Numbered from the stretch's first letter, positions 46,512 through 55,857 are shown. The stretch is DNA of 64,000 bases from a bacterium (GCA_021778415.1 JAJYCL010000001.1:165469-229468), one strand, 5' to 3'. A program made the numbers and translations. Notes: generated from the letters alone by a model not told the origin.

Positions 46512-47195
46512 ATGGCTTTTGAAAATACGCCGCTCAATGGCGTCATCGAATGGTTCCTCGGACGCCACTCGGACCGTCGTCAATATCATCGTCGGACCGA
46601 GCAATTTCATCTTTGGTGGCACCCCGAACAGAACATCGCAAAGCCGGGCATCGGGATGGAAATTTCCCCCAATGGACTCGTCTTTATTATCGAAACGCCG
46701 ATTACGACACCGGAGTTTAATCTCACGGTAAAAATTCGCGATCAAAAAGTCCCGATTCGCGTCAAACGAATCCGCCATGAAACGTTTCGCCACAAAGAAA
46801 AGGATTGGAACCGCTACGCCGTCGAGTTTTGCGGCATCGCCGCTGACAATTGGGATCTCATCGTGCGCTACGTCAACGATGAGCCGGAAGTCGCCGACCG
46901 TCGCAAAGGACAGAACCAAGAGATGGAGCGTCAAACCGATGACGCCTACCGGCTCTTACCGATGGCCGTCCAACAAAAAATTATCGATATGCTCGTCCGT
47001 CAACATCGCCTGGATGCCCCATCCGAAGGCAAGACACCGCTATTAAAGCTGTTCTATGGTGGCCTCATTACACAATCGAACGGGAAAAAAGCCCACCGCT
47101 TCAATGTGCATAGTCGCATCAAAGTCCGCGATGAGCTCGTTGCCCACGATACCCGTTTTTTAGTGTTTGAAGACGGGACCGTTACTCAGCAATGA
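46512..47195 (+). CDS. PilZ-domain protein (probable c-di-GMP receptor)
   Basis: 227 residues. A PilZ-type domain follows a short N-terminal helix: RQYHR (23-27) fits the RxxxR motif, and GMEISPNGLVF fits the second (D/N)xSxxG motif with Glu50 in place of Asp/Asn. Strands LTVKIRDQKVPIRVKRIRHE and YAVEFCGIA follow. The last 100 residues (LPMAVQQKIIDMLVRQHRL and beyond) are helical then beta and match no domain I know. c-di-GMP binding is probable but weakened by the Glu substitution. Confidence 0.75.
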   Translation: MAFENTPLNGVIEWFLGRHSDRRQYHRRTEQFHLWWHPEQNIAKPGIGMEISPNGLVFIIETPITTPEFNLTVKIRDQKVPIRVKRIRHETFRHKEKDWNRYAVEFCGIAADNWDLIVRYVNDEPEVADRRKGQNQEMERQTDDAYRLLPMAVQQKIIDMLVRQHRLDAPSEGKTPLLKLFYGGLITQSNGKKAHRFNVHSRIKVRDELVAHDTRFLVFEDGTVTQQ

Positions 47196-47202
47196 CGCTT
47201 CC

Positions 47203-48744
47203 TTAATCGGGCGATTTATAGAGCCGAACGCGTCGATTCGGTTCCAATCCCGTGCTCCGCGAGTGAAGCCGGTGTTTTTCTGCCAACTGATGTTGCATGC
47301 GTCTGATGTATGACGTTTGCGGTGAAAGCTCCGTGCCTTGGTTCGTGAGAAGCACTTGGTAGATCGCTTCCTCCGCTTCACGCATAGCAATCTCTTCATG
47401 GTCGATCGAACCAAGATTAAAGACATCGCGTAGCGCAACTTGAATTTGCGTCGTCGTATTCGTTTTAATCGAATAGATCGGCACGTTTTCAGAAGCGATC
47501 TGCTTGAGTCGTTCGGATTGTTTGCGTTCCAGGGTCTTTAGCGTGAGTACGACATCCGCATCGTCCCAGGTGCGAGCAATTACCGCGGGAACGCGGAGAT
47601 TGTGGACGGCGCGTTCGATTTTATTTCGCGAAACGCCGTACGGAAAGATTGAAAGAACGCGCTCGCCCTCATCGCGATCCGGCGTATCGAGGCCGATCTG
47701 TTCAGCCAATGCCGACATCGTTTCCGGCTGAGCCTCTTGAACAATCGCAACCGAACCGGACAGTGTTCGCGCTCGGACTTCCGGCTGAGGCTGATAGCCG
47801 CGCAAGAGCGCATCGATGACATCGGCGACATTTTTATGAATCGCCAAGCGATCACGATCTTGAATCTCGACAACGATATCGAAGGTCGGCGGAGCCTTGC
47901 GTTCGAGAACTGTTTTGCGGGTGCCCCGACGCCGCGCCTCCTCATCGGAAAGCGTCACTGCACCGATGCCGCCGCAAAGATCGGAGAGCGTCGGATTCAT
48001 GAGAAGATTTTCAAGCGTTTGCCCGTGCGCCGTACCGATGAGCGTGACACCGCGCTCGGCAATCGTACGCGCAGCAAGTGCTTCCGCCTCCGTCCCGATT
48101 TCGTCGATGACGATAACTTGCGGCATATGATTCTCGACGGCTTCGATCATGACGGCGTGCTGCAAGGCCGGATCGGCGACTTGCATTCGGCGGGCCATTC
48201 CGATACCAGGATGCGGAATATCGCTATCGCCGGCGATTTCGTTCGATGAATCGACGATGACGACGCGTTGCCGTTCTTGCGACAGTATGCGAGCGCACTC
48301 GCGAAGCATCGTCGTCTTCCCGACACCCGGTCGCCCGAGTAGGCAAATTGATTTTCCGCTGCGCAAGACATCGAGAATAATATCGATCGTGCCATAAACG
48401 GCGCGTCCGACACGGCAAGTCAAACCGACGGTTTTGCCCGTTCGATTGCGAATTGCCGATATGCGGTGCAAGGTTTGCTCGATGCCGGCCCGATTATCTG
48501 CGCCGAACGGCGAGATGCGCGAACAGACATGGGCGATATCTTCGTGTGTGACGGACGAATCGCTGAGATAGACGAAATCGTTCTCGAAGCGAGCTTCGGG
48601 GGGTCGACCCAGATCGAGGACCACCTCGATAATCGATTCAAGCTGGGGCAACCGGACAAGCGATTGTCGAATCGCCAGGGGGAAGATGTCCAGAAGTTGT
48701 GTGAGCTCCCAGTTGGGAGCAACGGATTCGGCTGGTAGCGCCAA
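47203..48744 (-). CDS. Ycf45/SpoIIIAA-like ATPase with R3H-type C-terminal region
   Basis: 513 residues. A AAA-type secretion/packaging ATPase core has Walker A GRPGVGKTT (137-145), VVIVDSSNEIAGDSDIPHPGIG (a block conserved in SpoIIIAA and Ycf45), Walker B VIVIDEIGTEAEA and GTAHGQTLENL. The C-terminal half includes two repeats beginning NKIERAVHNLRVPAVIARTW and an R3H-like nucleic-acid-binding end (SPQTSYIRRMQHQLAEKHRL). The start codon is TTG 48744, preceded by GTGAGGG. No sporulation gene is nearby. Its role is not settled; this long form is known from cyanobacteria and plastids (ycf45). Confidence 0.85.
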   Translation of the reverse strand: MALPAESVAPNWELTQLLDIFPLAIRQSLVRLPQLESIIEVVLDLGRPPEARFENDFVYLSDSSVTHEDIAHVCSRISPFGADNRAGIEQTLHRISAIRNRTGKTVGLTCRVGRAVYGTIDIILDVLRSGKSICLLGRPGVGKTTMLRECARILSQERQRVVIVDSSNEIAGDSDIPHPGIGMARRMQVADPALQHAVMIEAVENHMPQVIVIDEIGTEAEALAARTIAERGVTLIGTAHGQTLENLLMNPTLSDLCGGIGAVTLSDEEARRRGTRKTVLERKAPPTFDIVVEIQDRDRLAIHKNVADVIDALLRGYQPQPEVRARTLSGSVAIVQEAQPETMSALAEQIGLDTPDRDEGERVLSIFPYGVSRNKIERAVHNLRVPAVIARTWDDADVVLTLKTLERKQSERLKQIASENVPIYSIKTNTTTQIQVALRDVFNLGSIDHEEIAMREAEEAIYQVLLTNQGTELSPQTSYIRRMQHQLAEKHRLHSRSTGLEPNRRVRLYKSPD

Positions 48745-48772
48745 GGGTGACCCTCACTTCCCGGATGAGTCG

Positions 48773-48801
48773 TTTATCGCACCTTATCCGACCCGAATCA
48801 A
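48773..48801 (-). promoter_or_regulatory. Probable sigma-70-type promoter for the Ycf45-like gene
   Basis: On the minus strand TTGATT (48801-48796) is separated by 17 bases from GATAAA (48778-48773), close to TTGACA-N17-TATAAT. It lies about 30 bases upstream of the TTG start at 48744, in the only gap between this gene and the decarboxylase. Confidence 0.55.
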
Positions 48802-48877
48802 GCCCCCTGCAATTTTTTCGACAAAACCACAATCCCTAGTGGTCCCGCTTCAGTGCGCCCCCAAAACCTAGGAGCTT

Positions 48878-50365
48878 TTAGACCCCGGCGACGACCCGAA
48901 TAGAGCGCAACTCGTCGTCGAACGGCCCTTGGATCCGCACGCCGGCCTTCATCTCCAGCCGTAAATAATCGACGAGTTCTTCCGTGATCTCTTCTCCCGG
49001 CGAGATGACCGGGATTCCGGGTGGATACGGGGAGATCGTTTCAGCGCAAATGCGTCCAACGGAATCTTTAAACAACACGAATTCCGTGTCGGCCAAAAAC
49101 GCATCGCGCGGCAACATGCGCATCGGCGGAATCGACGGGAGATGATAGGATCCGCGCTTGAGTCGCAGTTCCAAAACGCCCGACGGCGAGAATTGATCGA
49201 AGCGGCGATCATCGCGCGCCATATCTTCCAACGCGGTAACGAGCCGATCTGCCGCATCGCTCGATGTTCCGATTGTAAAGAGAGCGACGACATTGAATAA
49301 GTCGGCAAGTTCAACTTGAATATTGTAGCGCCGACGCAACACTTCGGATGCCTCGTATCCCGTGTATCCTAAGCCCTTTACGGCGACGACGATTTTGGTT
49401 GGATCGAGATCGAACACACCCTCGCGCCCTTGAATCTCCTCGCCGAAGCAATAGAGCCCTTCGATATCGTTGATGCGACGGCGAGCGTCTTGGGCAAGCT
49501 CAATGGTCTGCGAAAGCAGCGCCGATCCTTTGGTTGCCATTTGCATTCGCGCGACATCCAACGAAGCAACCATCGGAAGATTGGGCGATGTGGACAAGAA
49601 CATTTTAAGGACGGCTTTGAGTCGATCTAAGCGAACTCGGTCTCCAATTTGGTGCAACATCGCGCACTGCGAAAATGCGGAGAGCATTTTATGCGTCGAG
49701 TTAATGCAGAGATCGGCCCCGGCCTCCGTCGCGCTAATGGGCAACGCCGGGTGAAACTTAAAATGGGGGCCCCAGGCTTCGTCGACGAGCACGAGTTTAT
49801 CGCGTTCGTGAGCAATGCGAACAATCTCCGGCAAATTTGCGGCGACACCGTAGTACGTCGGCGAAACGATATACACAGCCTTAAGATCCGGATGTTCGTC
49901 GAGCGTTTTTTCGACGGTTTCCGGCGTTACCGCGTGATCCATATGCATTTCTTGATCGACCGCCGGCTGCATATAAATCGGATGGGCACCGCTCATAACG
50001 AGACCACCAAGCATCGACTTGTGCGAATTCCGCGGCACCGCAATTTTATCGCCGGGATTGACCGCCGTCATCATCATGCATTGATTGCCGCTCGTCGATC
50101 CATTGATGAGAAAAAAAGTATGGTCTGCGCCATAGGCTTCAGCGGCTAATTCTTGCGCTTCGCGAATCGATTCTTTCGGCTGCAACAAATCGTCGATACC
50201 GGGCATCGGCGTGAGATCGATGGCGCAAAGATTATCGCCGACGAACTCGCGAAACGACCGCTCCATTCCAACGCCCTGCATGTGTCCCGGCGTATGAAAC
50301 GGTAAAACACCCGCATCGACGTACTCGAGCAAGGCTTGAAAATAGGGGGTTTTTGATTGATCCAC
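48878..50365 (-). CDS. Orn/Lys/Arg decarboxylase (fold type I, SpeA/YaaO-like)
   Basis: About 495 residues from GTG 50365, 7 bases after the bioB stop. An ATG at 50419 inside bioB would add 18 residues with no family match. Motifs: LPFHTPGHMQGVGM at the start, GSTSGNQCMMM and the PLP aspartate in LVLVDEAWGPHFKFHP. The PLP lysine is Lys226 in INSTHKMLSAFSQ, and SPYPPGIPVISPGE is in the C-terminal domain. It decarboxylates a basic amino acid, most likely arginine or lysine, for polyamine synthesis. MTA phosphorylase in this window is a natural companion. Confidence 0.9.
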   Translation of the reverse strand: MDQSKTPYFQALLEYVDAGVLPFHTPGHMQGVGMERSFREFVGDNLCAIDLTPMPGIDDLLQPKESIREAQELAAEAYGADHTFFLINGSTSGNQCMMMTAVNPGDKIAVPRNSHKSMLGGLVMSGAHPIYMQPAVDQEMHMDHAVTPETVEKTLDEHPDLKAVYIVSPTYYGVAANLPEIVRIAHERDKLVLVDEAWGPHFKFHPALPISATEAGADLCINSTHKMLSAFSQCAMLHQIGDRVRLDRLKAVLKMFLSTSPNLPMVASLDVARMQMATKGSALLSQTIELAQDARRRINDIEGLYCFGEEIQGREGVFDLDPTKIVVAVKGLGYTGYEASEVLRRRYNIQVELADLFNVVALFTIGTSSDAADRLVTALEDMARDDRRFDQFSPSGVLELRLKRGSYHLPSIPPMRMLPRDAFLADTEFVLFKDSVGRICAETISPYPPGIPVISPGEEITEELVDYLRLEMKAGVRIQGPFDDELRSIRVVAGV

Positions 50366-50372
50366 TACGAGA

Positions 50373-51356
50373 CTAGGCCATAACTTCGAAGCCGAGACGT
50401 TCGAGCATAGCGAAATCATCGGTATCTACTCGACCCTCGGTCGTCAAATAATTTCCCAACACGATCCCCGATGCGCCGCTGTGCATGCCCAGATCTTGCA
50501 GTCCTTGCAACGTTATTTCGCGACCGCCGGCAAAACGCACCAACGCGCGCGGAAGCGCAAGTCGAGCCATCGCGACAAAACGCAAGGCTTCAATCGGTTC
50601 GACAAGCGAACGATCGGAAAACGGCGTTCCAGGGCGCGGATTCAAGAAATTAATCGGTACCTCTTGCGGCTCCAAGGCTTGCAGCGCACAGAGAAAATCG
50701 ACCCGGTCGGCAATCGTTTCTCCCATGCCGACGATGCCGCCGCAACACAATTCCAAACCGTGCTTCTTGACCAATTCGCACGTTGCCCAACGTTCGGCGT
50801 AGCTATGCGTCGTGCATACCGAAGAGAAATAGCGTTCCGACGTCTCTAAATTGTGATTGACTTTGTCGACGCCGGCTTCAAGCAAAAGCGCAAGTTGATC
50901 CTCGCGCAAAATCCCGAGCGAAACGGCGACGGTCAGTGGAAGTTCCGTTTTAATCAAGCGAACCGCGTCGCATACCCGTTGCAAGAGTTTACTCGACGGG
51001 CCGCGCACCGCGACAACAACGCAAAACTCACTCGCTCCGCGCAGATGAGCATCGCGCGCGGCTTCGAGAAAGCCTTCGACAGAGGAGAGCGGCTCGGCAT
51101 CGACATCGCTCGCATAGCGAGCCGACTGGGAGCAAAAATTGCAATCTTCCGAACAGCCGCCTTTTTTGGCGTTATAGAGAACTTCCACGGCAATACCATT
51201 GCCGCAGTACTGTTCGCGAACGTTATCCGCCAACGTCAAGAGTTCGGCAACGGCGTCGCTCGGAATCATCGCGAGTTCGGTGAGCATTTCGCGATTGGCG
51301 GGGAGACCTTGATCCAAGACACGGGCACGGGCACGTTCGATGACGGGATGAGACAC
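50373..51356 (-). CDS. bioB: Biotin synthase
   Basis: 327 residues from GTG 51356, 17 bases past the bioD stop; the longer frame runs into bioD. The radical-SAM motif is Cys68-x3-Cys72-x2-Cys75 in GGCSEDCNFCSQSARY. The Fe2S2 and SAM-site blocks VNHNLETSERYFSSVCTTH and CCGGIVGMGE are intact, and FAGGREITLQGLQDLGM lies near the C-terminus. It inserts sulfur into dethiobiotin. Last gene of the bioA-F-D-B run. Confidence 0.97.
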   Translation of the reverse strand: MSHPVIERARARVLDQGLPANREMLTELAMIPSDAVAELLTLADNVREQYCGNGIAVEVLYNAKKGGCSEDCNFCSQSARYASDVDAEPLSSVEGFLEAARDAHLRGASEFCVVVAVRGPSSKLLQRVCDAVRLIKTELPLTVAVSLGILREDQLALLLEAGVDKVNHNLETSERYFSSVCTTHSYAERWATCELVKKHGLELCCGGIVGMGETIADRVDFLCALQALEPQEVPINFLNPRPGTPFSDRSLVEPIEALRFVAMARLALPRALVRFAGGREITLQGLQDLGMHSGASGIVLGNYLTTEGRVDTDDFAMLERLGFEVMA

Positions 51357-51372
51357 CAGGTGTTTACTCTCT

Positions 51373-52017
51373 CTACGTTGTGCTGAGTGAAGCGAACATC
51401 CGCGCTCCGGCGGCCACGCTCGCAGCATCTGCGGATGCGAACGGCAGGTTGCCAAAAATTGTCGCATTTCCCTGCAACGAACGGCGTACATCGTCGATAT
51501 ACTCCGCGGCTACCGGCCCATATCGCTCGCACAGCACGACCCCGGCAACGCGAATCCCACGCCGAGCGGCGACTTCAAGCGTGAGTCGGGCATGGTTGAT
51601 GCAGCCCAAGCGAAGCGCCACCACGACGAGTAACGCCAAATCCCCGGCAGCGGCGAGATCGGCGAACGTTTGCGTCGCGTTAAGCGGCACCAGCAAACCT
51701 CCGGCTCCCTCGACAACCAGAGCCCCGGAGGGAAGGGCATCGAGAAGTTCGCGCACCGTCGGCGGCGGCCGGCCCTCGGACAAGGCCGCGGACCACGGAT
51801 CGGCTGGCGCCAAATACCGCTGCAATTCCACCGCACGAACCCCACTGAGCCGCTCGGCCAGCGCGGCATCGCCCTCTTGGCTACCTACAACGCCAGTCTG
51901 CACGGCTTTAACGATTGTCGGCGCGAGCCCAGCATCGGCCAATGCACGCGCCAAGGACGCCGACACCCGTGTCTTACCGACATCGGTATCGGTTCCGGTT
52001 ACGAGGTAACGTTGCAC
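51373..52017 (-). CDS. bioD: ATP-dependent dethiobiotin synthetase
   Basis: 214 residues. P-loop GTDTDVGKT (8-16), with Lys37 in TIVKAVQTGVV, and VEGAGGLLVPLNATQT is the characteristic mid-protein motif. It closes the ureido ring of dethiobiotin using CO2 and ATP. Its start overlaps the end of bioF by 19 bases. Confidence 0.96.
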   Translation of the reverse strand: MQRYLVTGTDTDVGKTRVSASLARALADAGLAPTIVKAVQTGVVGSQEGDAALAERLSGVRAVELQRYLAPADPWSAALSEGRPPPTVRELLDALPSGALVVEGAGGLLVPLNATQTFADLAAAGDLALLVVVALRLGCINHARLTLEVAARRGIRVAGVVLCERYGPVAAEYIDDVRRSLQGNATIFGNLPFASADAASVAAGARMFASLSTT

Positions 52018-53096
52018 CGAGCCAAGGCTTCTATCAGCAGATCGATATGTTCGCTGGCCTGATCGCTGCGAAGCGCCAGGCGCAAGCGCGAACTCCCCGG
52101 GGCGACCGTAGGCGGTCGAATCGCCGTCGCCTCGATATTGCTCGCGCGAAGCGAAGCGGCAACATTCAGAGCGCGCACTTCGTCTCCCAGCAGAACCGGG
52201 ACGATCTGCGTTTGCCGTTGATCGACCGGATATCCAAGCGAGGCTAAGCCCAGACGGAGCCGCGAAGCATTTGCCGCAATGGTTGCCCGACGGTCGTCGG
52301 CTTTTATGATCAGCGAGAGCGCCACGCGTGCGGCGAGTGCAAGCGCCGGCGGCAACGCCGTATCAAAAATAAAACTGCGCGCCGTGTTGATGCACAATTC
52401 GACGACCGGAGCGGGACCAGCAATAAATCCGCCCAAACCGCCGAACGATTTACTCAACGTTCCCAGTATGACGACGCGCGGATCGTGTATCGAACAACCC
52501 AATCCCGCACCGCGCGGGCCCAATACGCCGATGGCATGCGCTTCATCCAAGAGCAAGATATCATCATCGCCAAGATCGGCGACCATTGCCTCGACATCGA
52601 CCGTGTCGCCATCCATGGAAAACAATGATTCGCTCACGATCAACGATCCAGGGGGCCGCGATTGGCGAGATGGCAGCTGCCGATGCGCATAGATCGTCGT
52701 CGGCAAACGCGTTAGTCGAATGCCATCGATGAGACTCGCGTGGTTCAACTCGTCCGATACGATCGCCCGACTCAGTCGACCCAAGGTTGTTACCGCGCCA
52801 AGTGCCGCAAGATACCCGGATGAAAACAACAATGCACGTTCGCGCCCAAGATACGCGGCGAGTTCTTCCTCGAGCAGCGAGTGCTCGCGATGACGCCCGG
52901 AGAGTAAACGCGCGGCACCGGATCCGACACGCTGCGCCTGACGAAATGCCTGTAGCACCTGGGGATGACGCGACATCGCCAGATAATCATTCGACGTAAA
53001 ATCCAACACATCGGTGAGCGCGCGCGGTTCGATATGGCGGCGCCGATGATTGGCATCGATCTGAGCAAGCTCGGCGGCCACGCGGCCTAAATACAT
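51999..53096 (-). CDS. bioF: 8-amino-7-oxononanoate synthase
   Basis: 365 residues of the alpha-oxoamine synthase family. Motifs are FTSNDYLAMSRHP (33-45), GSGAARLLSGRHREHSLLEE, SDELNHASLIDG and DEAHAIGVLGPRG; the PLP lysine is Lys216 in GTLSKSFGGLGGF. It condenses pimeloyl thioester with alanine. Its ATG lies 10 bases inside the bioA 3' end. Confidence 0.96.
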   Translation of the reverse strand: MYLGRVAAELAQIDANHRRRHIEPRALTDVLDFTSNDYLAMSRHPQVLQAFRQAQRVGSGAARLLSGRHREHSLLEEELAAYLGRERALLFSSGYLAALGAVTTLGRLSRAIVSDELNHASLIDGIRLTRLPTTIYAHRQLPSRQSRPPGSLIVSESLFSMDGDTVDVEAMVADLGDDDILLLDEAHAIGVLGPRGAGLGCSIHDPRVVILGTLSKSFGGLGGFIAGPAPVVELCINTARSFIFDTALPPALALAARVALSLIIKADDRRATIAANASRLRLGLASLGYPVDQRQTQIVPVLLGDEVRALNVAASLRASNIEATAIRPPTVAPGSSRLRLALRSDQASEHIDLLIEALARCNVTS

Positions 53097-54310
53097 ACAT
53101 CCTCCAACACGGCCAGCACATCGGTGAAAAACCGATCGATCTCATCATCACGCGTGACGAGCGGCGGAACGAGTTGGATCACATCGCCGATTGGCCGCGT
53201 GAAATGACCCCGCTCGTATAATGCATCAGCGATTCGCCAGCCCGCTGATTGTGCATTGCTCGCATCGATCAACTGCGAGCGAATTTCAATCCCGCACATC
53301 GTTCCGACGACGCGAATTTCCCGGACTCCCCGATGCGTCCGAAGGAGTTCGGCGTTACGCGAAATTGCGAGACTCAATCGCTGTGCCGCCGCAAGCGTCG
53401 CATCGGTTGCAAAAATATCCAACGACGCCAGTGCTGCGGCACAAGCGATCGGATTGCCCGCAAACGAATGACCGTGAAAGAGTTGCCGCATCTCGTGGTA
53501 ATCGGCGAGAAACGCATCATAAATGCGTTGACTCGCCAGCGTCGCCGAAAGCGCCACCACTCCGCCTGAAAGCCCTTTACCGACGCAGAGAAGATCGGGA
53601 CGAACGGCGAGTTGCTCGTGCGCGAACATCGTCCCGGTCCGACCGAACCCGGTGGCGATTTCATCGACGATCAAAAGCGGCACCATAGATTCCAATGCAG
53701 TATACGCGGAGTGCGGTACGTAACGCATGCCGGCTGCCGCCTGGATCAACGGCTCGACGATCACTGCGGCAATATCGTCGCGCTCGAGCAATTCACGGCT
53801 CGCATCGTACGCAAACGTTTCGAACGTGAGCGACGCATAGTGATCCTTAAAGACGGCGATATCCGAAAACGACATTGCCGCTGCCGTATCGCCGTGATAG
53901 GAGGCATCCAAGCGCACAAAGCGCGTTCGCTGTGGTTGCCCATTAACGGCCCAATAGCGCAGCGCCATCTTCGCCGCCACCTCAACTGCGCTCGCCCCGT
54001 CGCTGGAAAAAAATGCATAATCCATCGCGGCGAGGCCGCAGAGGCGATCGGCAAGTTCTTCGGCAGCCGGATGGGTCGCGCCGAGCAGGGTGCTATGATC
54101 CAACGTGGCCGCCTGCTCGGCTAATGCGGCGATAATTTCCGGACGAGCGTGACCGTGCAGGATCGTCCAAATCGAGCTTGTCGCATCGAAAAAACCTCGC
54201 CCCGAAGCGTCGAATACCGTCGTCCCATGAGCGCGAACGAACGTTCTGCTCCCGGGATCGAAACCGCGCATCTGCGTGAACGGCAACCAAAGTCGCGATG
54301 ATGAGACCAC
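53087..54310 (-). CDS. bioA: Adenosylmethionine-8-amino-7-oxononanoate aminotransferase
   Basis: 407 residues. The BioA-specific start LWLPFTQM (7-14) requires the GTG at 54310 or something very close. Further motifs are SSIWTILHGHARPEI, the SDGASAVEVAAKMA block, VDEIATGFGRTG and the PLP lysine Lys245 in CVGKGLSGG. It makes diaminopelargonate with SAM as amino donor. First gene of the biotin operon. Its start codon overlaps the 5' end of the divergent monooxygenase frame by 13 bases, so one of the two starts is probably different. Confidence 0.95.
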   Translation of the reverse strand: MVSSSRLWLPFTQMRGFDPGSRTFVRAHGTTVFDASGRGFFDATSSIWTILHGHARPEIIAALAEQAATLDHSTLLGATHPAAEELADRLCGLAAMDYAFFSSDGASAVEVAAKMALRYWAVNGQPQRTRFVRLDASYHGDTAAAMSFSDIAVFKDHYASLTFETFAYDASRELLERDDIAAVIVEPLIQAAAGMRYVPHSAYTALESMVPLLIVDEIATGFGRTGTMFAHEQLAVRPDLLCVGKGLSGGVVALSATLASQRIYDAFLADYHEMRQLFHGHSFAGNPIACAAALASLDIFATDATLAAAQRLSLAISRNAELLRTHRGVREIRVVGTMCGIEIRSQLIDASNAQSAGWRIADALYERGHFTRPIGDVIQLVPPLVTRDDEIDRFFTDVLAVLEDVCI

Positions 54311-55857
54311 GTCGTCAGAAGTTATCGCTGCCAGGAGACCAGACCTCGGAGGAAAAGGCTACCGAAGTGGATGCACCCGTCGTAATCGTTGGCGCTGGGC
54401 CGGTCGGCCTTTCTCTCGCGCTTGGCCTTGCCCATCATGGGGTTCGTAGCCTCATCTTGGAGCGGAACGCACAGCCGGCGACGGAATCGCGGGCACTCGT
54501 CGTTTGGCCGCGCACGGCCGAAATTTTTCGCGATTGGGGCGTCTGGGAATCCATTCGCGCCGCCGGCAACTTTCGTCGAACGATTGCGCCAATCAACTCG
54601 GCTAACGAAGCGCAACTCATGTGCATCGATTTTTCGTTTGTCGACGATATTCTCGACGACGCCGGAGCGCTCGTTATCCCCCAGTATGAAACCGAACGAG
54701 TTTTAGCTGCGCTCGTCGCCGCCCATCCACTCTGCGAGCTTCGCGCCGGATGCGATGTCAACGGCCTGGCTCACGATGCCAAGGGTGTCAGCATAACCTT
54801 TAGCGACGAGAACCAACAGAGGCACGTGGTTCGCAGCCAATTTGCCGTCGGCGCCGATGGCGCTCACGGCTTCGTTCGCCAAAATCTGGGCATGCCGCTT
54901 TCCGGCCTCACCTATCGTGCCCGAGTCGTCCTCTCCGACGAATATTTTGATCCGCCAATCACCGCCGCTTCCCCACGCATCGTCATCGATCGCCCGGGCT
55001 TACTTGGAGGCGTAGAATACGCGCCGGGGCACTGGCGCATCATCGCGTCGATTCCCGCGGATATGGACGACGCGGCAGCCGAATCCGAAGAGGCGCATGC
55101 AGAGCGCCTTCGACTCATCTTCGGTGCCGGCCACACAGCAAAGACGCTTTGGCGTAGCCTCTTTCGCATTCATCGCCGCCACGTTCCGCGCTTTGTCGTC
55201 GGTCGTGTCGCCTTAGCGGGCGATGCCGCGCATCTCAACAGTCCGGCAGGCGGCCAAGGAATGAACGCGGGCATCCAAGACGCCGCGAACCTCGCGTGGA
55301 AACTCGCCTACGCCCTTGATGGCCGCGGCGACGCAACCCGACTTCTCGAAAGCTACGATATCGAGCGCCGCGAAATGATTAGCGATACGGTCGAACGCTA
55401 TACCGATCGACTGACCCGCATGGGCATCGGATTGCCGGCATTCGCAAAAAAAATGGGGCTCAAACTCTTTTCGCGTTCGATTCGCGGGCGCGGCATGCAA
55501 CGCAAAATGTGTCGTTCCGTCGGCATGCTCTCGGGGCGTTATTCGACGTCGCCACTAATTGCATGTACGCATCCGCTCGCCGGCCGACGCATACCCGATC
55601 TCTTGCTGAGCGACGGCCGTCGCATCAACGCTGCTCGCGGCGGAAAGGCAACGCTCATCCTCACCGGCAAAGCGTGCCAGCTCGAACGTTGCGATGAGTT
55701 CTCGGTATTGCGGATGAACGAACCGCCCAAACGCTGGTTGATGAAAAAAGGTGCCGCAATCATCGTCCGTCCGGATGGCTGCGTTGCTTCCGTCGTCGAA
55801 AAGCCGACCCACGAAAAAGTCCAAACAGCGTGGAAGAAAGCCTTCGCCGCGCAATAA
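54298..55857 (+). CDS. FAD-dependent aromatic-ring monooxygenase (PHBH/MhpA-like)
   Basis: 519 residues from ATG 54298. Because this overlaps the bioA start, a later GTG (54367, VDAPVVIVGAG) is a realistic alternative, preceded by GGAGG at 54348. FAD motif VIVGAGPVGLSLALGLAHHG, the DG motif in FAVGADGAHGFVRQ and the second FAD motif VALAGDAAHLNSPAGGQGMNAGIQDAANLAWKLA are all present. Members hydroxylate phenols or natural products. The C-terminal thioredoxin-like region is also present. The natural substrate is unknown, and no catabolic cluster surrounds it. Confidence 0.88.
   Translation: MMRPRRQKLSLPGDQTSEEKATEVDAPVVIVGAGPVGLSLALGLAHHGVRSLILERNAQPATESRALVVWPRTAEIFRDWGVWESIRAAGNFRRTIAPINSANEAQLMCIDFSFVDDILDDAGALVIPQYETERVLAALVAAHPLCELRAGCDVNGLAHDAKGVSITFSDENQQRHVVRSQFAVGADGAHGFVRQNLGMPLSGLTYRARVVLSDEYFDPPITAASPRIVIDRPGLLGGVEYAPGHWRIIASIPADMDDAAAESEEAHAERLRLIFGAGHTAKTLWRSLFRIHRRHVPRFVVGRVALAGDAAHLNSPAGGQGMNAGIQDAANLAWKLAYALDGRGDATRLLESYDIERREMISDTVERYTDRLTRMGIGLPAFAKKMGLKLFSRSIRGRGMQRKMCRSVGMLSGRYSTSPLIACTHPLAGRRIPDLLLSDGRRINAARGGKATLILTGKACQLERCDEFSVLRMNEPPKRWLMKKGAAIIVRPDGCVASVVEKPTHEKVQTAWKKAFAAQ

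Noticed and set aside
47203..48744. Evidence for sporulation from the SpoIIIAA-like ATPase
   Set aside because: The long Ycf45 form is found in non-spore-formers, and no other spo gene is in the window.
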